A DNA stretch of 64,000 nt from Methylovorus sp. MM2. Its GTDB lineage: Bacteria; Pseudomonadota; Gammaproteobacteria; Burkholderiales; Methylophilaceae. Numbering within the stretch: the stretch's first letter is position 1; every line of letters starts with the position of its first letter. The notes below the pieces were generated by a model. The model saw only the letters and a list, made by a program, of their open reading frames with translations, did not search any database and was not told the DNA's origin. The stretch spans positions 186,001 through 250,000 of the forward strand of contig NZ_LXUF01000011.1 in the NCBI RefSeq assembly GCF_001648895.1, written 5' to 3'. The position numbers were made by a program, and so were the translations under genes. Shown one piece after another: positions 45,615-55,257 of this stretch.

Positions 45615-45751
45615 AACCACTCCAAAATTTGATGTCCCTCTCCGCCATATCGCTAGCGAAGCAAAGATTACGATGCGGCAATATGTACCACATGGAAAGT
45701 GGCCCATTATAACTGAGCAAGCCACTGAATTGAAATGAAGAATGTTACAGA

Positions 45752-46327
45752 CTAGTCCGTACTGCTTTTGGCAAGTTCTTGATATCGAAAACAATTCGCA
45801 GCATGATCGTTGACCATGCCGATCGCCTGCATCATCGCATAGCAGATAGTTGAGCCGACAAAGCGAAAACCACGTTTTTTGAGGTCTTTGGATAATCGGT
45901 CGGAGATATCAGTTTTGGCGGGGATCGCCGCATGAGAATACCAATCATGTATTATCGGCTGGCCATCAACGAAGCGCCAGATATAAGCATCGAAACTACC
46001 GAATTCCTTCTGTACTTCAAGAAATCGCTGGGCGTTATTGATAGTTGAGGCTATTTTTAAACGATTACGAATAATGCCCGCATCGGCCATCAAGCTAGCC
46101 ACTTTGTCATCTCGGTACAGAGCAACCAGTTTGGGGTCGAAATCATCAAATACTTTACGGTAATGTTCGCGCTTATTAAGCACAGTAGACCAACTAAGGC
46201 CTGCCTGCGCGCCTTCGAGCGTCAGAAATTCAAACAGCGTTCGGTCATCGTGCACAGGCACGCCCCACTCTTCATCATGATAAATAATATCAAGCGGGGA
46301 TTTTGGCCATGCGCAGCGTGATGTCAT
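45752..46327 (-). CDS. tag: DNA-3-methyladenine glycosylase I
   Basis: A 191-residue base-excision repair enzyme removing 3-methyladenine. The N-terminal [20 protein letters not shown], then [19 protein letters not shown] and the C-terminal [20 protein letters not shown] are the Tag hallmarks, including the zinc-binding Cys and His residues. It begins directly after the stop of the OFA transporter gene, so it probably belongs to the same transcript. Confidence 0.96.
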   Translation of the reverse strand: MTSRCAWPKSPLDIIYHDEEWGVPVHDDRTLFEFLTLEGAQAGLSWSTVLNKREHYRKVFDDFDPKLVALYRDDKVASLMADAGIIRNRLKIASTINNAQRFLEVQKEFGSFDAYIWRFVDGQPIIHDWYSHAAIPAKTDISDRLSKDLKKRGFRFVGSTICYAMMQAIGMVNDHAANCFRYQELAKSSTD

Positions 46328-47986
46328 TTAGTGGAAAAGTATCCAAGCTTTTTGCAAAGTACTCGAGATACCAAAACTGATGGGAATCAGCACCAATAGC
46401 CACATAACGACCGCCAATGATTTTCTGCCTCCGGTGCCGGCACCTGCCTCACCAGCCACTACCACTTTCTCGTGGGCGATTTTCTTTTCTTCAGCCAGCT
46501 CTTGGGCTGACATAAAGTATTTCGCGGCGACAGGCTTGACCAACATATTGGCAATAAACCCAATCACCAACATACCCGCCAGCACATAAAATACTGAAGA
46601 ATACACCTGATCAAATGGCACGCCTGCCTCCAGCCTAACATCGTGCATATAATTCACTACGACTGGGCCGAGTACACCAGCTGTTGACCATGCAGTGAGC
46701 AAGCGCCCATGAATCGCACCAACAAACTGTGTGCCGAACAGATCAGCGAGATAAGCTGGAATCGTAGCAAAACCACCACCATACATCGAAGCAATAATAC
46801 ATAAGAATGCCGCGAACAAAGCAAGTGATTTCCATCCAGCGACGACCGCAAGCGCTGCATAAAGCAGTGCGCCAAGCACAAAGAAAATGAAGTAAGTCTG
46901 CTTGCGGCCAAGTTTGTCTGAGGAGGATGCCCAAGCGATACGACCAAAAATATTGAACAATGAAATCAGCCCAACGAACCCGGCACCCACTGCCGCGGCT
47001 GCCGCTGTCATGGCTTCATCTTTCTTAATATCTGCGAAACCCACATCAGGTTGGTCAATTAGCGCTCCGCCAAAAGTCTCCTGCAACATCGGGGCAGCAG
47101 CACCGATAATACCGATACTGGCTGACACATTCATACACAATACCAGCCATAGCAGCCAGAACTGTGGCGTGCGATGTGCGTTCTTAAGATGCACATGGTT
47201 TTGCGCAATCATGCTATTGCCACTAGGGGTTGGGGGTGTCCAGTTGGCAGGCTTCCAACCAGAAGGTGGCACGCGATAGCTAAGTGAGCCGAGCAACATA
47301 AATACGGTATAGATGACTGCAAGCGAAACGAATGTCTGCCAGATGCCCGCTGAGCCAGATGCAGAAAAATGCGCCATCAGTTTGGTAGCTAGCGGGGAGC
47401 CTATCATTGCACCGCCTCCAAAACCCATGATCGCCATACCAGTTGCCATGCCGCGCTTATCGGGAAACCATTTGATCAGGGTAGATACGGGGGAGATATA
47501 ACCCAAACCCAAGCCGATGCCACCGATCACACCCGAGCCCAACCACATCATCCATAGCTGATGTACGTATATACCGTATGCTGAGATCAGCAAACCACCG
47601 CACCAGCAAAGGGTAGCGACTAAACCAGCTTTGCGCGGACCTGCTCGCTCAAGCCAACCACCCCATAGAGCAGCGGAACAACCAAGTACGACAAAGAATA
47701 AAGTGTACATCCAGCCTAGATCAAACTGTGTCCAATTACAGTCTGTAGCAGTCAATGCCCTTAGCGTACCTGCCAATTTTTCACCAAAAGTGGTTGCGCC
47801 AACCGCACAGCTAGCCAGCGCCTTACCATCTGCGCCAAGCAGTATATTACCTAGCGGTTTCCAGAAGACCGAAAAACCATAGGCCATACCAATACACAGA
47901 TGCACAGCTAGTGCTGCTGGCGGTATCAACCAGCGATTGAAATTATGTCCAGCCGTGATTCTTTCTTTGGAAAAAAAACCTGCCAT
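46328..47986 (-). CDS. MFS transporter of the oxalate/formate antiporter (OFA) family
   Basis: A 552-residue, 12-helix (plus C-terminal extra helix) major facilitator. Signatures are AYGFSVFWKPLGNILLG, IGGIGLGLGYISPVSTLIKW, FPDKRGMATGMAIMGFGGGA and SSDKLGRKQTYFIFF. The OFA family exchanges oxalate/formate or moves other monocarboxylates such as lactate or pyruvate. It is longer than typical (about 420 residues), with an insertion between helices 1 and 2 and a central loop. Substrate unknown. Confidence 0.88.
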   Translation of the reverse strand: MAGFFSKERITAGHNFNRWLIPPAALAVHLCIGMAYGFSVFWKPLGNILLGADGKALASCAVGATTFGEKLAGTLRALTATDCNWTQFDLGWMYTLFFVVLGCSAALWGGWLERAGPRKAGLVATLCWCGGLLISAYGIYVHQLWMMWLGSGVIGGIGLGLGYISPVSTLIKWFPDKRGMATGMAIMGFGGGAMIGSPLATKLMAHFSASGSAGIWQTFVSLAVIYTVFMLLGSLSYRVPPSGWKPANWTPPTPSGNSMIAQNHVHLKNAHRTPQFWLLWLVLCMNVSASIGIIGAAAPMLQETFGGALIDQPDVGFADIKKDEAMTAAAAAVGAGFVGLISLFNIFGRIAWASSSDKLGRKQTYFIFFVLGALLYAALAVVAGWKSLALFAAFLCIIASMYGGGFATIPAYLADLFGTQFVGAIHGRLLTAWSTAGVLGPVVVNYMHDVRLEAGVPFDQVYSSVFYVLAGMLVIGFIANMLVKPVAAKYFMSAQELAEEKKIAHEKVVVAGEAGAGTGGRKSLAVVMWLLVLIPISFGISSTLQKAWILFH

Positions 47987-48105
47987 ACCATTCTCCGTAT
48001 TCTCTATCGTTTTTATGATGGGTCTTATTTGTAAAAAAATGTTACAGCCCGTGATATTCGTATAAAAAACTTAAAATGGCAATGCAAAAAGAAGACATTT
48101 ATATG

Positions 48106-48139
48106 TTGTCATCAATCTGTCATATTAACGTCATATAGT
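48106..48139 (+). promoter_or_regulatory. Pho box and promoter of phoB
   Basis: Three 7-base PhoB repeats at 11-base spacing: TTGTCAT (48106-48112), CTGTCAT (48117-48123) and the weaker ACGTCAT (48128-48134), followed by TATAGT (48134-48139) as -10, ten bases after the second repeat. This replaces the -35 element, the standard arrangement of PhoB-activated promoters, and implies autoregulation under phosphate starvation. Confidence 0.85.
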
Positions 48140-48171
48140 GCACCACAAGCACATGACGCCAAGGAAAGAAA

Positions 48172-48858
48172 ATGCCAGCAAATATTCTGGTTGTTGAAGA
48201 TGAACCAGCGATACAAGAACTACTTGCCCTGAACCTCACGCAAGCGGGCCACAATGCAATGCGCGCCCTCAGTGTAGAGCAAGGCCAGATGTTGATTCGT
48301 GAAGCACTACCTGACCTGATTATCCTCGATTGGATGTTGCCGGGCATGAGCGGGATCGAATTCGCACGCAAGCTAAAATCCGATGAGCTGACTAAAGGCA
48401 TCCCGATCATCATGTTGACAGCACGCGGAGAAGAAGCTGACAAAGTACGTGGCCTTGAAGTCGGTGCCGATGATTACGTGACGAAACCTTTTAGCCCCCG
48501 TGAATTGAATGCCCGCATCAAAGCCGTGTTGCGTAGACGTGCGCCGCAAATGACCGATGACCCTATCGAAGTGAGCGGATTACGTCTCGACCCTGTGACG
48601 CACCGCGTCACAGGCAACGGGGATGTATTGGATCTTGGCCCTACTGAATTCCGCCTGTTGCATTATTTAATGTCTAATCCTGAACGTGTGCATTCACGCA
48701 CTCAAGTGCTGGATCGTGTATGGGGCGACCGCGTCTTCGTTGAAGATCGTACGGTTGATGTGCATATTCGTCGCCTAAGACTTGCGCTTGCCGGTTCAGG
48801 ACATGAAGATTTAATTCAAACTGTACGCGGTGTCGGCTATCGTTTCTCAGCGCACTAG
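48172..48858 (+). CDS. phoB: Phosphate-regulon response regulator PhoB
   Basis: A 228-residue OmpR/PhoB-type regulator. The receiver domain has the phosphoacceptor Asp in LPDLIILDWMLPGMSG, acidic pair EDE at the N-terminus and Lys in DDYVTKPFSPRELNARI. The winged-helix DNA-binding domain has LGPTEFRLLHYLMSNPERV and VDVHIRRLRLAL with QTVRGVGYRF. AAGGAAAG is the ribosome site. It lies 90 bases before the kinase gene phoR. Confidence 0.96.
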   Translation: MPANILVVEDEPAIQELLALNLTQAGHNAMRALSVEQGQMLIREALPDLIILDWMLPGMSGIEFARKLKSDELTKGIPIIMLTARGEEADKVRGLEVGADDYVTKPFSPRELNARIKAVLRRRAPQMTDDPIEVSGLRLDPVTHRVTGNGDVLDLGPTEFRLLHYLMSNPERVHSRTQVLDRVWGDRVFVEDRTVDVHIRRLRLALAGSGHEDLIQTVRGVGYRFSAH

Positions 48859-48948
48859 CTCATAATAAGCGCCTTTATTGGGTTGCCCGTGTAAAAAACT
48901 CAAACACGGTGCTTTATATATTCATGATGCATTGAGGATTATCCGCTA

Positions 48949-50265
48949 GTGCAAGATATTCGTTGGCGCGCCTTCTGGTTCGGCTTTGTATTAATTTTCA
49001 TCAGCTTGGTCATCTGGGCGATGGATAACGCAATCACTGCGCTTAGTGTGTTCGCGGTCGGCAGCGTGCTTTATCTGATTAGCCATTTATATTGGCTACA
49101 TCGCCTGCTCAAATGGTTCAAAAACCCGGAGTTGGCTTTCATGCCAGTTGGGCTGGGCGCTTGGGAAGAAGTATTTGCGGCCATCTATCACGAGCAACGT
49201 TTACACAATCGTAGCCAGACACAACTTACATCAGCGCTTGATCGCTTCAGACATGCCGCCAGCGCACTCCCTGATGGCGTTGTCTTGCTGAACGGCAATG
49301 ACCAGATCGAATGGTGCAACCCTAAAGCAGAAAAACAGCTAGGGCTTTCAATGAAGACAGATGCAGGCCAACAGATCAGCTATCTGGTACGACACACCTC
49401 ATTCATCGAATACCTGCAAGCCCAGCATTACCCAGAACCTATCAAACTGGAATCCCTAAGGCAGCCTGGAACCACATTAGAGATACAGATCGTGCCATTC
49501 GGGTTAAATCAAAAACTTCTGTTATGCCGCGATATTAGCCAATTAGAGAAACTTGAGCATATGCGTCGAGACTTTATCGCGAACGTCTCACATGAATTAC
49601 GTACGCCCCTGACTGTCGTTGGAGGGTTCATCGAGACTTTGATTGATATGGATGGTGCCATCCCTGACAGCACGCGCGGTTACTTCGCCATGATGCAAGA
49701 ACAGACCGGACGCATGCGTCATCTGATCGAAGATTTACTAACGCTTTCTCAACTAGAGAATGCGCAAACCATGCCAGAAGATAGCGAGATCGACGTTGTG
49801 GCCTTACTGCACATGGTCATGCATGAAGGGCAAAGCCTGAGTAATGGCAAGCACACACTTACCTTGGAGGCCGATTCGACTCTAGGTTTGATCGGTGCGA
49901 CAGAAGAACTACACAGTGCTTTCGGCAATCTGGTCAGCAACGCCATCCGCTACACGCCCGAAGGTGGTGAGATTCATATATTCTGGAAAAGCCGCGGCCC
50001 TTATGGAATATTCGGCGTACGTGATAATGGTATCGGCATCGACCAGAAACATATTGATCGATTGACCGAACGCTTTTATCGTGTAGACCGTAGCCGCAGC
50101 CGCGAGACTGGTGGTACAGGATTAGGGCTATCCATCGTCAAACATATCCTCACGCGTCATCAGGCACGGCTTGAGATCGAAAGTGATCTAGGAAACGGCA
50201 GTACATTCAGTGCAGTCTTCCCTAAAGAACGCCTCACCCACAAACAGACGGCCTTATTCCAATAA
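48949..50265 (+). CDS. phoR: Phosphate-regulon sensor histidine kinase PhoR
   Basis: A 438-residue membrane histidine kinase starting at GTG. Two N-terminal helices (FWFGFVLIFISLVIWAMDNA and following) have almost no periplasmic loop, as in PhoR. A linker and PAS domain (about 90-205) precede the dimerisation domain with FIANVSHELRTPLTVVGGFI (phosphorylated His about residue 213), then the ATPase domain with NLVSNAIRYTPEGG, DNGIGI and GTGLGLSIVKHI. It phosphorylates PhoB when external phosphate is low; transporter (pst) genes are not in the window. Confidence 0.94.
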   Translation: MQDIRWRAFWFGFVLIFISLVIWAMDNAITALSVFAVGSVLYLISHLYWLHRLLKWFKNPELAFMPVGLGAWEEVFAAIYHEQRLHNRSQTQLTSALDRFRHAASALPDGVVLLNGNDQIEWCNPKAEKQLGLSMKTDAGQQISYLVRHTSFIEYLQAQHYPEPIKLESLRQPGTTLEIQIVPFGLNQKLLLCRDISQLEKLEHMRRDFIANVSHELRTPLTVVGGFIETLIDMDGAIPDSTRGYFAMMQEQTGRMRHLIEDLLTLSQLENAQTMPEDSEIDVVALLHMVMHEGQSLSNGKHTLTLEADSTLGLIGATEELHSAFGNLVSNAIRYTPEGGEIHIFWKSRGPYGIFGVRDNGIGIDQKHIDRLTERFYRVDRSRSRETGGTGLGLSIVKHILTRHQARLEIESDLGNGSTFSAVFPKERLTHKQTALFQ

Positions 50266-50619
50266 TCAATCGACGATTGGTTGTAGCGGCTTCTTATTGC
50301 CTGTACTGATGCTGGATTTTGGTAATGCGGGTTGCAGGCTAGGTGTGGTTTCTAATGATTTATTCCCACGAATCACTACTGGCGGGCTTTTTTCACTGGG
50401 CAACGGCACGACTAGCGTACGCGATTCCAGACTTTCAGGCGGTAGAACGATCACCGGTGACAATCTGTTTCTGGAGTTGATCTGATTCTGCGGCAGCACT
50501 GCGACGCCCGAGGTCGTGCTGTTCCCTGAGAGTCCTGAGATAGAACCCAAAGGATTTTCGTCCTCAGCTTGGGCGATCAAAGAAAAAAGTAAAACAATAG
50601 CTATCAGGATGAATCTCAT
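50266..50619 (-). CDS. Small exported Pro/Ser-rich protein of unknown function
   Basis: A 117-residue protein with a clear signal peptide (RFILIAIVLLFSLIAQA). The mature part is low in complexity, rich in Pro, Ser, Leu and Val, with a short imperfect internal repeat (SPVIVLPPESLES and SPPVVIRGNKSLE). The ATG at 50619 is preferred, as GAGGTGAG lies four bases upstream; GTG at 50628 would place the ribosome site inside the gene. It converges with phoR, ending next to its stop. Family not recognised. Confidence 0.6.
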   Translation of the reverse strand: MRFILIAIVLLFSLIAQAEDENPLGSISGLSGNSTTSGVAVLPQNQINSRNRLSPVIVLPPESLESRTLVVPLPSEKSPPVVIRGNKSLETTPSLQPALPKSSISTGNKKPLQPIVD

Positions 50620-50813
50620 GGTGCTCACCTCACCAATACATGAAGTTCTACTATACGCCGCTAGTAGAAGATGTAAACAAGCTCAACAGCGATGTCATTC
50701 TGCCTGAATTAGCATCTTCACCATCACGTATCAGACGCTGTAATCATGAAGGTTCCGTGATGAGAAATACATGGCTTGTGGATAATCACCTGTATTCTCC
50801 CCGCTTTCTCTTA

Positions 50814-50822
50814 TGCTATAAT
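50814..50822 (+). promoter_or_regulatory. Extended -10 promoter of serA
   Basis: TGCTATAAT, a perfect -10 with the TG extension, 46 bases before the serA start. No strong -35 element is seen at the usual distance, which is common for extended -10 promoters. Confidence 0.6.
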
Positions 50823-50867
50823 CACGGGCTAATTTTTCATCCACTGATGCATTTCTTTAGGTAGATT

Positions 50868-52091
50868 ATGGAATCAAATATTAAAGAATCTAGCCGGTTT
50901 TTATTGTTGGAAGGTGTTCACCAAAATGCGGTGAAAGTACTCAATGATGCTGGTTATACCAATATTGATTACGTGAAGACCGCGTTGGACGAAGACGCGT
51001 TAATCGAAAGAATCAAAGGCGCACGCTTTGTTGGTCTTCGCTCACGCACCCAAATCACCAAACGTGTACTGGAAGCTGCTGACAGACTCGCCGCAATTGG
51101 CTGTTTCTGCATCGGGACCAATCAGGTTGATCTGGATGCTGCGCGTGATCATGGCATTCCTGTTTTCAATGCCCCTTACTCCAATACACGCTCTGTTGCC
51201 GAACTGATGATTGGTCAAATCATTTTACTGCTGCGCGACATCCCTCAAAAAAGCGCAAGAGTGCACCAAGGCGCTTGGCCAAAAACAGCGGTTAATTCTA
51301 ATGAAGCACGCGGCAAAACACTGGGCATCGTAGGTTATGGCAGCATCGGGTCACAATTATCCGTGTTGGCTGAAAGCCTAGGCATGAAGGTCATTTACTT
51401 TGATGTCATCACCAAGCTGCCATTGGGTAATGCCCGTCAAGTTGCCACAATGAAGGAGCTGCTCAATCTATCTGATGTCGTGTCATTACACGTGCCTGAG
51501 TTAGAGACCACCAAAAACATCATGTCGACCGCAGAGTTTAATGAAATGAAAACCGGCGCCATCTTCATGAATGCCGCACGCGGAACTTGTGTGGATATTG
51601 ATGCGTTGGCCGTTGTAATGGCGAGTGGCAAACTACGTGGCGCAGCGATTGACGTGTTCCCGATAGAACCAGCATCGAACGATGAACCGCTGGAATCACC
51701 ACTGCGCGGCATGGATAACGTGATTTTAACACCACACGTGGGTGGCTCAACCGAAGAAGCGCAAGCGAATATCGGGATTGAAGTAGCAGAAAAATTTGTG
51801 CATTTTGCAAATGCGGGCACTACTGTATCCGCAGTGAATTTCCCACAAATCAGCATGCAACAACAAGCTCATACACATCGATTGCTACATGTTCATCACA
51901 ATCAGCCGGGTGTGCTTTCTAACATCAACCGCCTGTTTGCTGAACAGAACATCAACATCGTGGCTCAAAGCTTGATGACAAGTAATGATATTGGTTATTT
52001 AGTCATGGATGTTGCCGATGTGGATTCAAAATTAGCCTTTGAGCAGCTTGATAAAGTGGCTGGTACGATTAGACTAAGACTGCTTTACTAA
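50868..52091 (+). CDS. serA: D-3-phosphoglycerate dehydrogenase
   Basis: A 407-residue NAD enzyme, first step of serine synthesis. The substrate domain begins SSRFLLLEGVHQNAVKVL. The nucleotide site is LGIVGYGSIGSQLSVLAESL. Catalytic Arg is in MNAARGTCVDIDAL and the His-Glu pair in LTPHVGGSTEEAQ. A C-terminal ACT domain (from about residue 335, HNQPGVLSNINRLFAEQNIN) binds serine for feedback. This is the E. coli-type short form, without the extra intervening domain. Confidence 0.95.
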   Translation: MESNIKESSRFLLLEGVHQNAVKVLNDAGYTNIDYVKTALDEDALIERIKGARFVGLRSRTQITKRVLEAADRLAAIGCFCIGTNQVDLDAARDHGIPVFNAPYSNTRSVAELMIGQIILLLRDIPQKSARVHQGAWPKTAVNSNEARGKTLGIVGYGSIGSQLSVLAESLGMKVIYFDVITKLPLGNARQVATMKELLNLSDVVSLHVPELETTKNIMSTAEFNEMKTGAIFMNAARGTCVDIDALAVVMASGKLRGAAIDVFPIEPASNDEPLESPLRGMDNVILTPHVGGSTEEAQANIGIEVAEKFVHFANAGTTVSAVNFPQISMQQQAHTHRLLHVHHNQPGVLSNINRLFAEQNINIVAQSLMTSNDIGYLVMDVADVDSKLAFEQLDKVAGTIRLRLLY

Positions 52092-52113
52092 TCCCGTTCG
52101 ACCTCTATCTAAC

Positions 52114-52148
52114 AAAAAAGCCTTGCAATCTTGCAAGGCTTTTTTGTT
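52114..52148 (+). terminator. Intrinsic terminator of serA
   Basis: Perfect inverted repeat AAAAAAGCCTTGCAA / TTGCAAGGCTTTTTT (52114-52128 with 52131-52145), with the T-run formed by the right arm. It is symmetrical, so it can also end the dld transcript coming from the right. Confidence 0.9.
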
Positions 52149-52195
52149 GTGTTCATACCCTCAAAGAGCACGGCACTTTGTACCGATGGTGACCG

Positions 52196-53908
52196 CTATT
52201 TTCGTTCAGCCCAATGCTTAAGCTTACTCGTTTTACCAATCCCTGGATTAAAGCTATTGGTCGGATCCAGCGCCCGATAAAACTTCCGCAAGGGCTCTTT
52301 CGCAACATACTCATGACCAACATTGTGCTCAGCGGGATATTCAGCTCCACGTGCATCAAACGACGCTAATATTTTCTGCTTAAGCGCTTTGGCATCCACG
52401 CCTTGCTTAAGCACATAGTTTTGATGCATCACATGACAAAATAAATGCCCGTAATAAAATTTGGCTGCAATCAAGTCATTAATTTCCGGTGGTAATTCTT
52501 CAAACCATTGCGCTTCGTTTCTGCGCAGCGCCACGTCTACAGTCATCATGGCGCCCAGTGTCTCTTTATTTAACACGTGATAGCGACCTATCGCCCCACC
52601 CGCGACAAATCTATGCAGGATGGCTTTGTCGCCCTCTTCTTGCGTACATTCAAAATAATCACCCGCATGCGTCTCAAAGAAACGCTTTAAATATGCTCGC
52701 GCCTCTTCAATCCCGTCACCACTCATTTCTATGATCCAGTGGTGCTGATATTGCTGATGATACGCTTCCATGCGTTTAGGCAAGTGACTTGGCAGTGCGT
52801 AACTGAACCACTGCATGATCACTTCTGACAGCTTGGCTGGTAAGAACTTGAAGTTGCTGGCAATACGATCGACTGTGCGCTTCATGCCGAATAATCTGGG
52901 GATGAATTTCGATCCCAGCTTGTTAATCACCCAGAACATGTCTTTACCGTATTTTTTAGACACGGCATAACAATCACGATGTAAATATTCGCCGGACACC
53001 GGTAGTGTCTTAAATTGCGTCAAGATCTCACGTCGCATGGTTGCCAGCACTTGAGCATCATTTGTTCCCACATAGAACACTTGTTGCTTCTGAATAGGAT
53101 AAGTATCCAAACGTACAGCAAACACAGCCAATTTCCCTGCACACCCAGATGACTCGTGCAAGCGGCGCCCGTCATTATTAAAGCGTGCCGGCGTATCCGC
53201 ATCGACTTCGCGTACACGCGTGTGATATACGTTATCTGACGCCAACTTATCGGGATACTCGACATCGACTTGGGTGTAACGCTTATTTTGCAGATTCGTC
53301 AGTATCTCTTCCGGAGAGTCGCCTAATTGAATTCCCAGATGATTGACGAGCTGTAATACACCCTCTGCCGTGATTTGTGCATATAGCGACAGTTCGGTAT
53401 ATGCAGGGCCACGCTGAACCAGTGCACCACCGGAGTTATTGCACACCCCACCGATAATCGAGGCACCTATGCAGGATGACCCAATTACAGAATGGGGCTC
53501 ACGCCCGAAAGGTTTTAAGGTTTCTTCCAGACCAAACAGCGTGCTGCCCGGCAAGCCTATGATCTGTTTGGCATCATCGATCAGGTGAATCTGACTAATC
53601 CGCATGGTATTGATGATGACAATCGGCCTGTCATACTCATTGCCATCAGGGGTTGAGCCTCCCGTCAAGCCGGTATTGGCTGCCTGCATAATCACCGCCA
53701 CATCGGCTGCCACACAGACTTCTAACAACTCCCATATTTCCAACAACGTCGCAGGCCTCGCCACAGCCATGGCCTCACCTGCACCAAAGCGAAAGCCTTT
53801 GCTATAGGGCGCAATTTTTGCCGGATGAGTCAAAACATAAGCTTTGCCTGTGATGGCTTGCATTTGGCGTATAAGATCAATGTTGGCTGGATGTGACATA
53901 AAATGCAC
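52196..53908 (-). CDS. dld: D-lactate dehydrogenase, quinone-dependent (FAD)
   Basis: A 570-residue peripheral membrane flavoprotein oxidising D-lactate to pyruvate and passing electrons to quinone. The FAD domain has VIMQAANTGLTGGSTPDGNE, PGSTLFGLEETLKPFGREPH and CIGASIIGGVCNNSGGALV, close to E. coli Dld. The C-terminal membrane-binding part includes FCHVMHQNYVLKQGVDA and EHNVGHEYVAKEPLRKFYR. Met-1 or Met-4 may be the start. No lactate permease is adjacent; the OFA transporter about 6 kb away could be one, by inference. Confidence 0.95.
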   Translation of the reverse strand: MHFMSHPANIDLIRQMQAITGKAYVLTHPAKIAPYSKGFRFGAGEAMAVARPATLLEIWELLEVCVAADVAVIMQAANTGLTGGSTPDGNEYDRPIVIINTMRISQIHLIDDAKQIIGLPGSTLFGLEETLKPFGREPHSVIGSSCIGASIIGGVCNNSGGALVQRGPAYTELSLYAQITAEGVLQLVNHLGIQLGDSPEEILTNLQNKRYTQVDVEYPDKLASDNVYHTRVREVDADTPARFNNDGRRLHESSGCAGKLAVFAVRLDTYPIQKQQVFYVGTNDAQVLATMRREILTQFKTLPVSGEYLHRDCYAVSKKYGKDMFWVINKLGSKFIPRLFGMKRTVDRIASNFKFLPAKLSEVIMQWFSYALPSHLPKRMEAYHQQYQHHWIIEMSGDGIEEARAYLKRFFETHAGDYFECTQEEGDKAILHRFVAGGAIGRYHVLNKETLGAMMTVDVALRRNEAQWFEELPPEINDLIAAKFYYGHLFCHVMHQNYVLKQGVDAKALKQKILASFDARGAEYPAEHNVGHEYVAKEPLRKFYRALDPTNSFNPGIGKTSKLKHWAERK

Positions 53909-54142
53909 TGATGGGATTGTTATTGCTACGCTCGTTAATCTCGCGAATGCGATAATGCCAACGTAGAGAATGAGGTGTAGTTATAGGGGATTTCGCGTAA
54001 TCGAGGAATCATGGATTTGGGTTACGGCTAAAAGTGTAATTCTATCATGTCGATGCCTTAGTAAAAACGACTTTACCCTTAAGGCTATCTAAATTCGGTA
54101 AGCCCAAAAGGAAATAGCATCAGTAGGACTTAAGATCATCAC

Positions 54143-54745
54143 TTGAGTTCAAAAGTATCATTCGAAATGCAAGATGACAAAATACCAGAAAAACCTGACA
54201 ATACAGCCACTTTCCCAGATACAGATACGATGAAATTATTTCATAAAGAATTCCGCAAAACGCTGGTTCCAATCGTCATCATTCTATTGATTGCCGCCTT
54301 GGCATTCGCTTTGATGAATAAGCCGAAAATCAGCGATTTCAGCTTTACCACTATCAATAATCAGGTAGTTGATACTGCCGCACTTGAAAGCAAAATCATA
54401 CTGGTCAATTTCTGGGCCACCGATTGTCCCGGCTGCATCGCAGAGATGCCCGCGCTGATTGAAACCCACAAAAAATATCATGACAAAGGTTTTGAGGTCA
54501 TTGCCGTGGCAATGCCTTATGACCCCATAGAGCAGGTCAAGGCATACAGCCTGAAGAATCAGTTACCATTTATCATCACGCATGATGATAAAGGTACGGC
54601 CGCCAGTCAGTTCGAGCAAGTACGGGTCACACCCACGACATTTATTCTTGATAAACAAAGACGCATCATCGGCAAAGTGATTGGTGTGCTGGATTTTGAT
54701 TCTTTACATCAATTGCTCGATAAGCAACTCGCAGAAGGTAGCTAA
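54143..54745 (+). CDS. Membrane-anchored TlpA-like thioredoxin-fold protein
   Basis: A 200-residue protein with one N-terminal helix (TLVPIVIILLIAALAFAL) and a periplasmic thioredoxin fold. The active site is FWATDCPGCIAEMPALIET (CPGC), with the cis-Pro loop VRVTPTTFILDKQRR. TlpA/ResA-like proteins reduce periplasmic disulfides, for example in cytochrome c or copper centre assembly. The start is uncertain: TTG at 54143, or Met at 54167 or 54230. It is followed after five bases by hemJ, so it may act in haem or cytochrome assembly. Confidence 0.83.
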   Translation: MSSKVSFEMQDDKIPEKPDNTATFPDTDTMKLFHKEFRKTLVPIVIILLIAALAFALMNKPKISDFSFTTINNQVVDTAALESKIILVNFWATDCPGCIAEMPALIETHKKYHDKGFEVIAVAMPYDPIEQVKAYSLKNQLPFIITHDDKGTAASQFEQVRVTPTTFILDKQRRIIGKVIGVLDFDSLHQLLDKQLAEGS

Positions 54746-54750
54746 TCAAA

Positions 54751-55164
54751 ATGCTCTGGATCAAGGCATGGCATATCATTTTCATGGTGACATGGTTCGC
54801 TGGCCTATTCTATCTGCCAAGGCTTTTTGTCTACCATGCAATGTCGGATGACAGCATCAGTAAAGAGCGCTTTAAGATCATGGAGCGCAAACTATTCTTT
54901 GGCATCATGACACCGGGCGCAATATTCACGATTGTCTTCGGCATGTGGCTTTGGCAAGGCTATCGATTTAGCGGTGGCTGGATACATGCCAAGCTCAGCT
55001 TAGTCGCCCTGCTCATCATCTACCATGTGTATTGCGGAAAACTACTATTCGATTTCAAGCACGACCGTAATCAGCATAGCCATGTTTACTATCGTTGGTT
55101 GAATGAAGTGCCTGTGGTGATGTTGATCGGCATCATTTTTCTCGTTGTACTTAAACCATTCTGA
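54751..55164 (+). CDS. hemJ: Protoporphyrinogen IX oxidase HemJ
   Basis: A 137-residue, four-helix membrane protein. LWIKAWHIIFMVTWFAGLFY, with the essential His in the first helix, then LPRLFVYHAM, FGIMTPGAIFTIVFGMWLW and WIHAKLSLVALLIIYH are characteristic of HemJ (UPF0093). It oxidises protoporphyrinogen IX in haem synthesis in bacteria lacking HemG or HemY. It begins five bases after the thioredoxin gene. Confidence 0.93.
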   Translation: MLWIKAWHIIFMVTWFAGLFYLPRLFVYHAMSDDSISKERFKIMERKLFFGIMTPGAIFTIVFGMWLWQGYRFSGGWIHAKLSLVALLIIYHVYCGKLLFDFKHDRNQHSHVYYRWLNEVPVVMLIGIIFLVVLKPF

Positions 55165-55257
55165 GTACTCGAACCATGCTAAGCACTGAAACCTAAGTAC
55201 TTAAATATAGTGAAGAAGTCGGTCTTGCCGCCCCCTTCACTGCTCACCGTCAGTAAT

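Noticed and set aside
45615-45794. N-terminal extension of ribH
   Set aside because: It overlaps tag, does not resemble lumazine synthase, and a GTG with a good ribosome site lies at 45614.
48887-48909. Six-base-pair hairpin between phoB and phoR
   Set aside because: Too weak to call an attenuator or terminator.
50640-50864. 74-codon frame upstream of serA
   Set aside because: It contains the serA promoter region, lacks a ribosome site and resembles nothing known.
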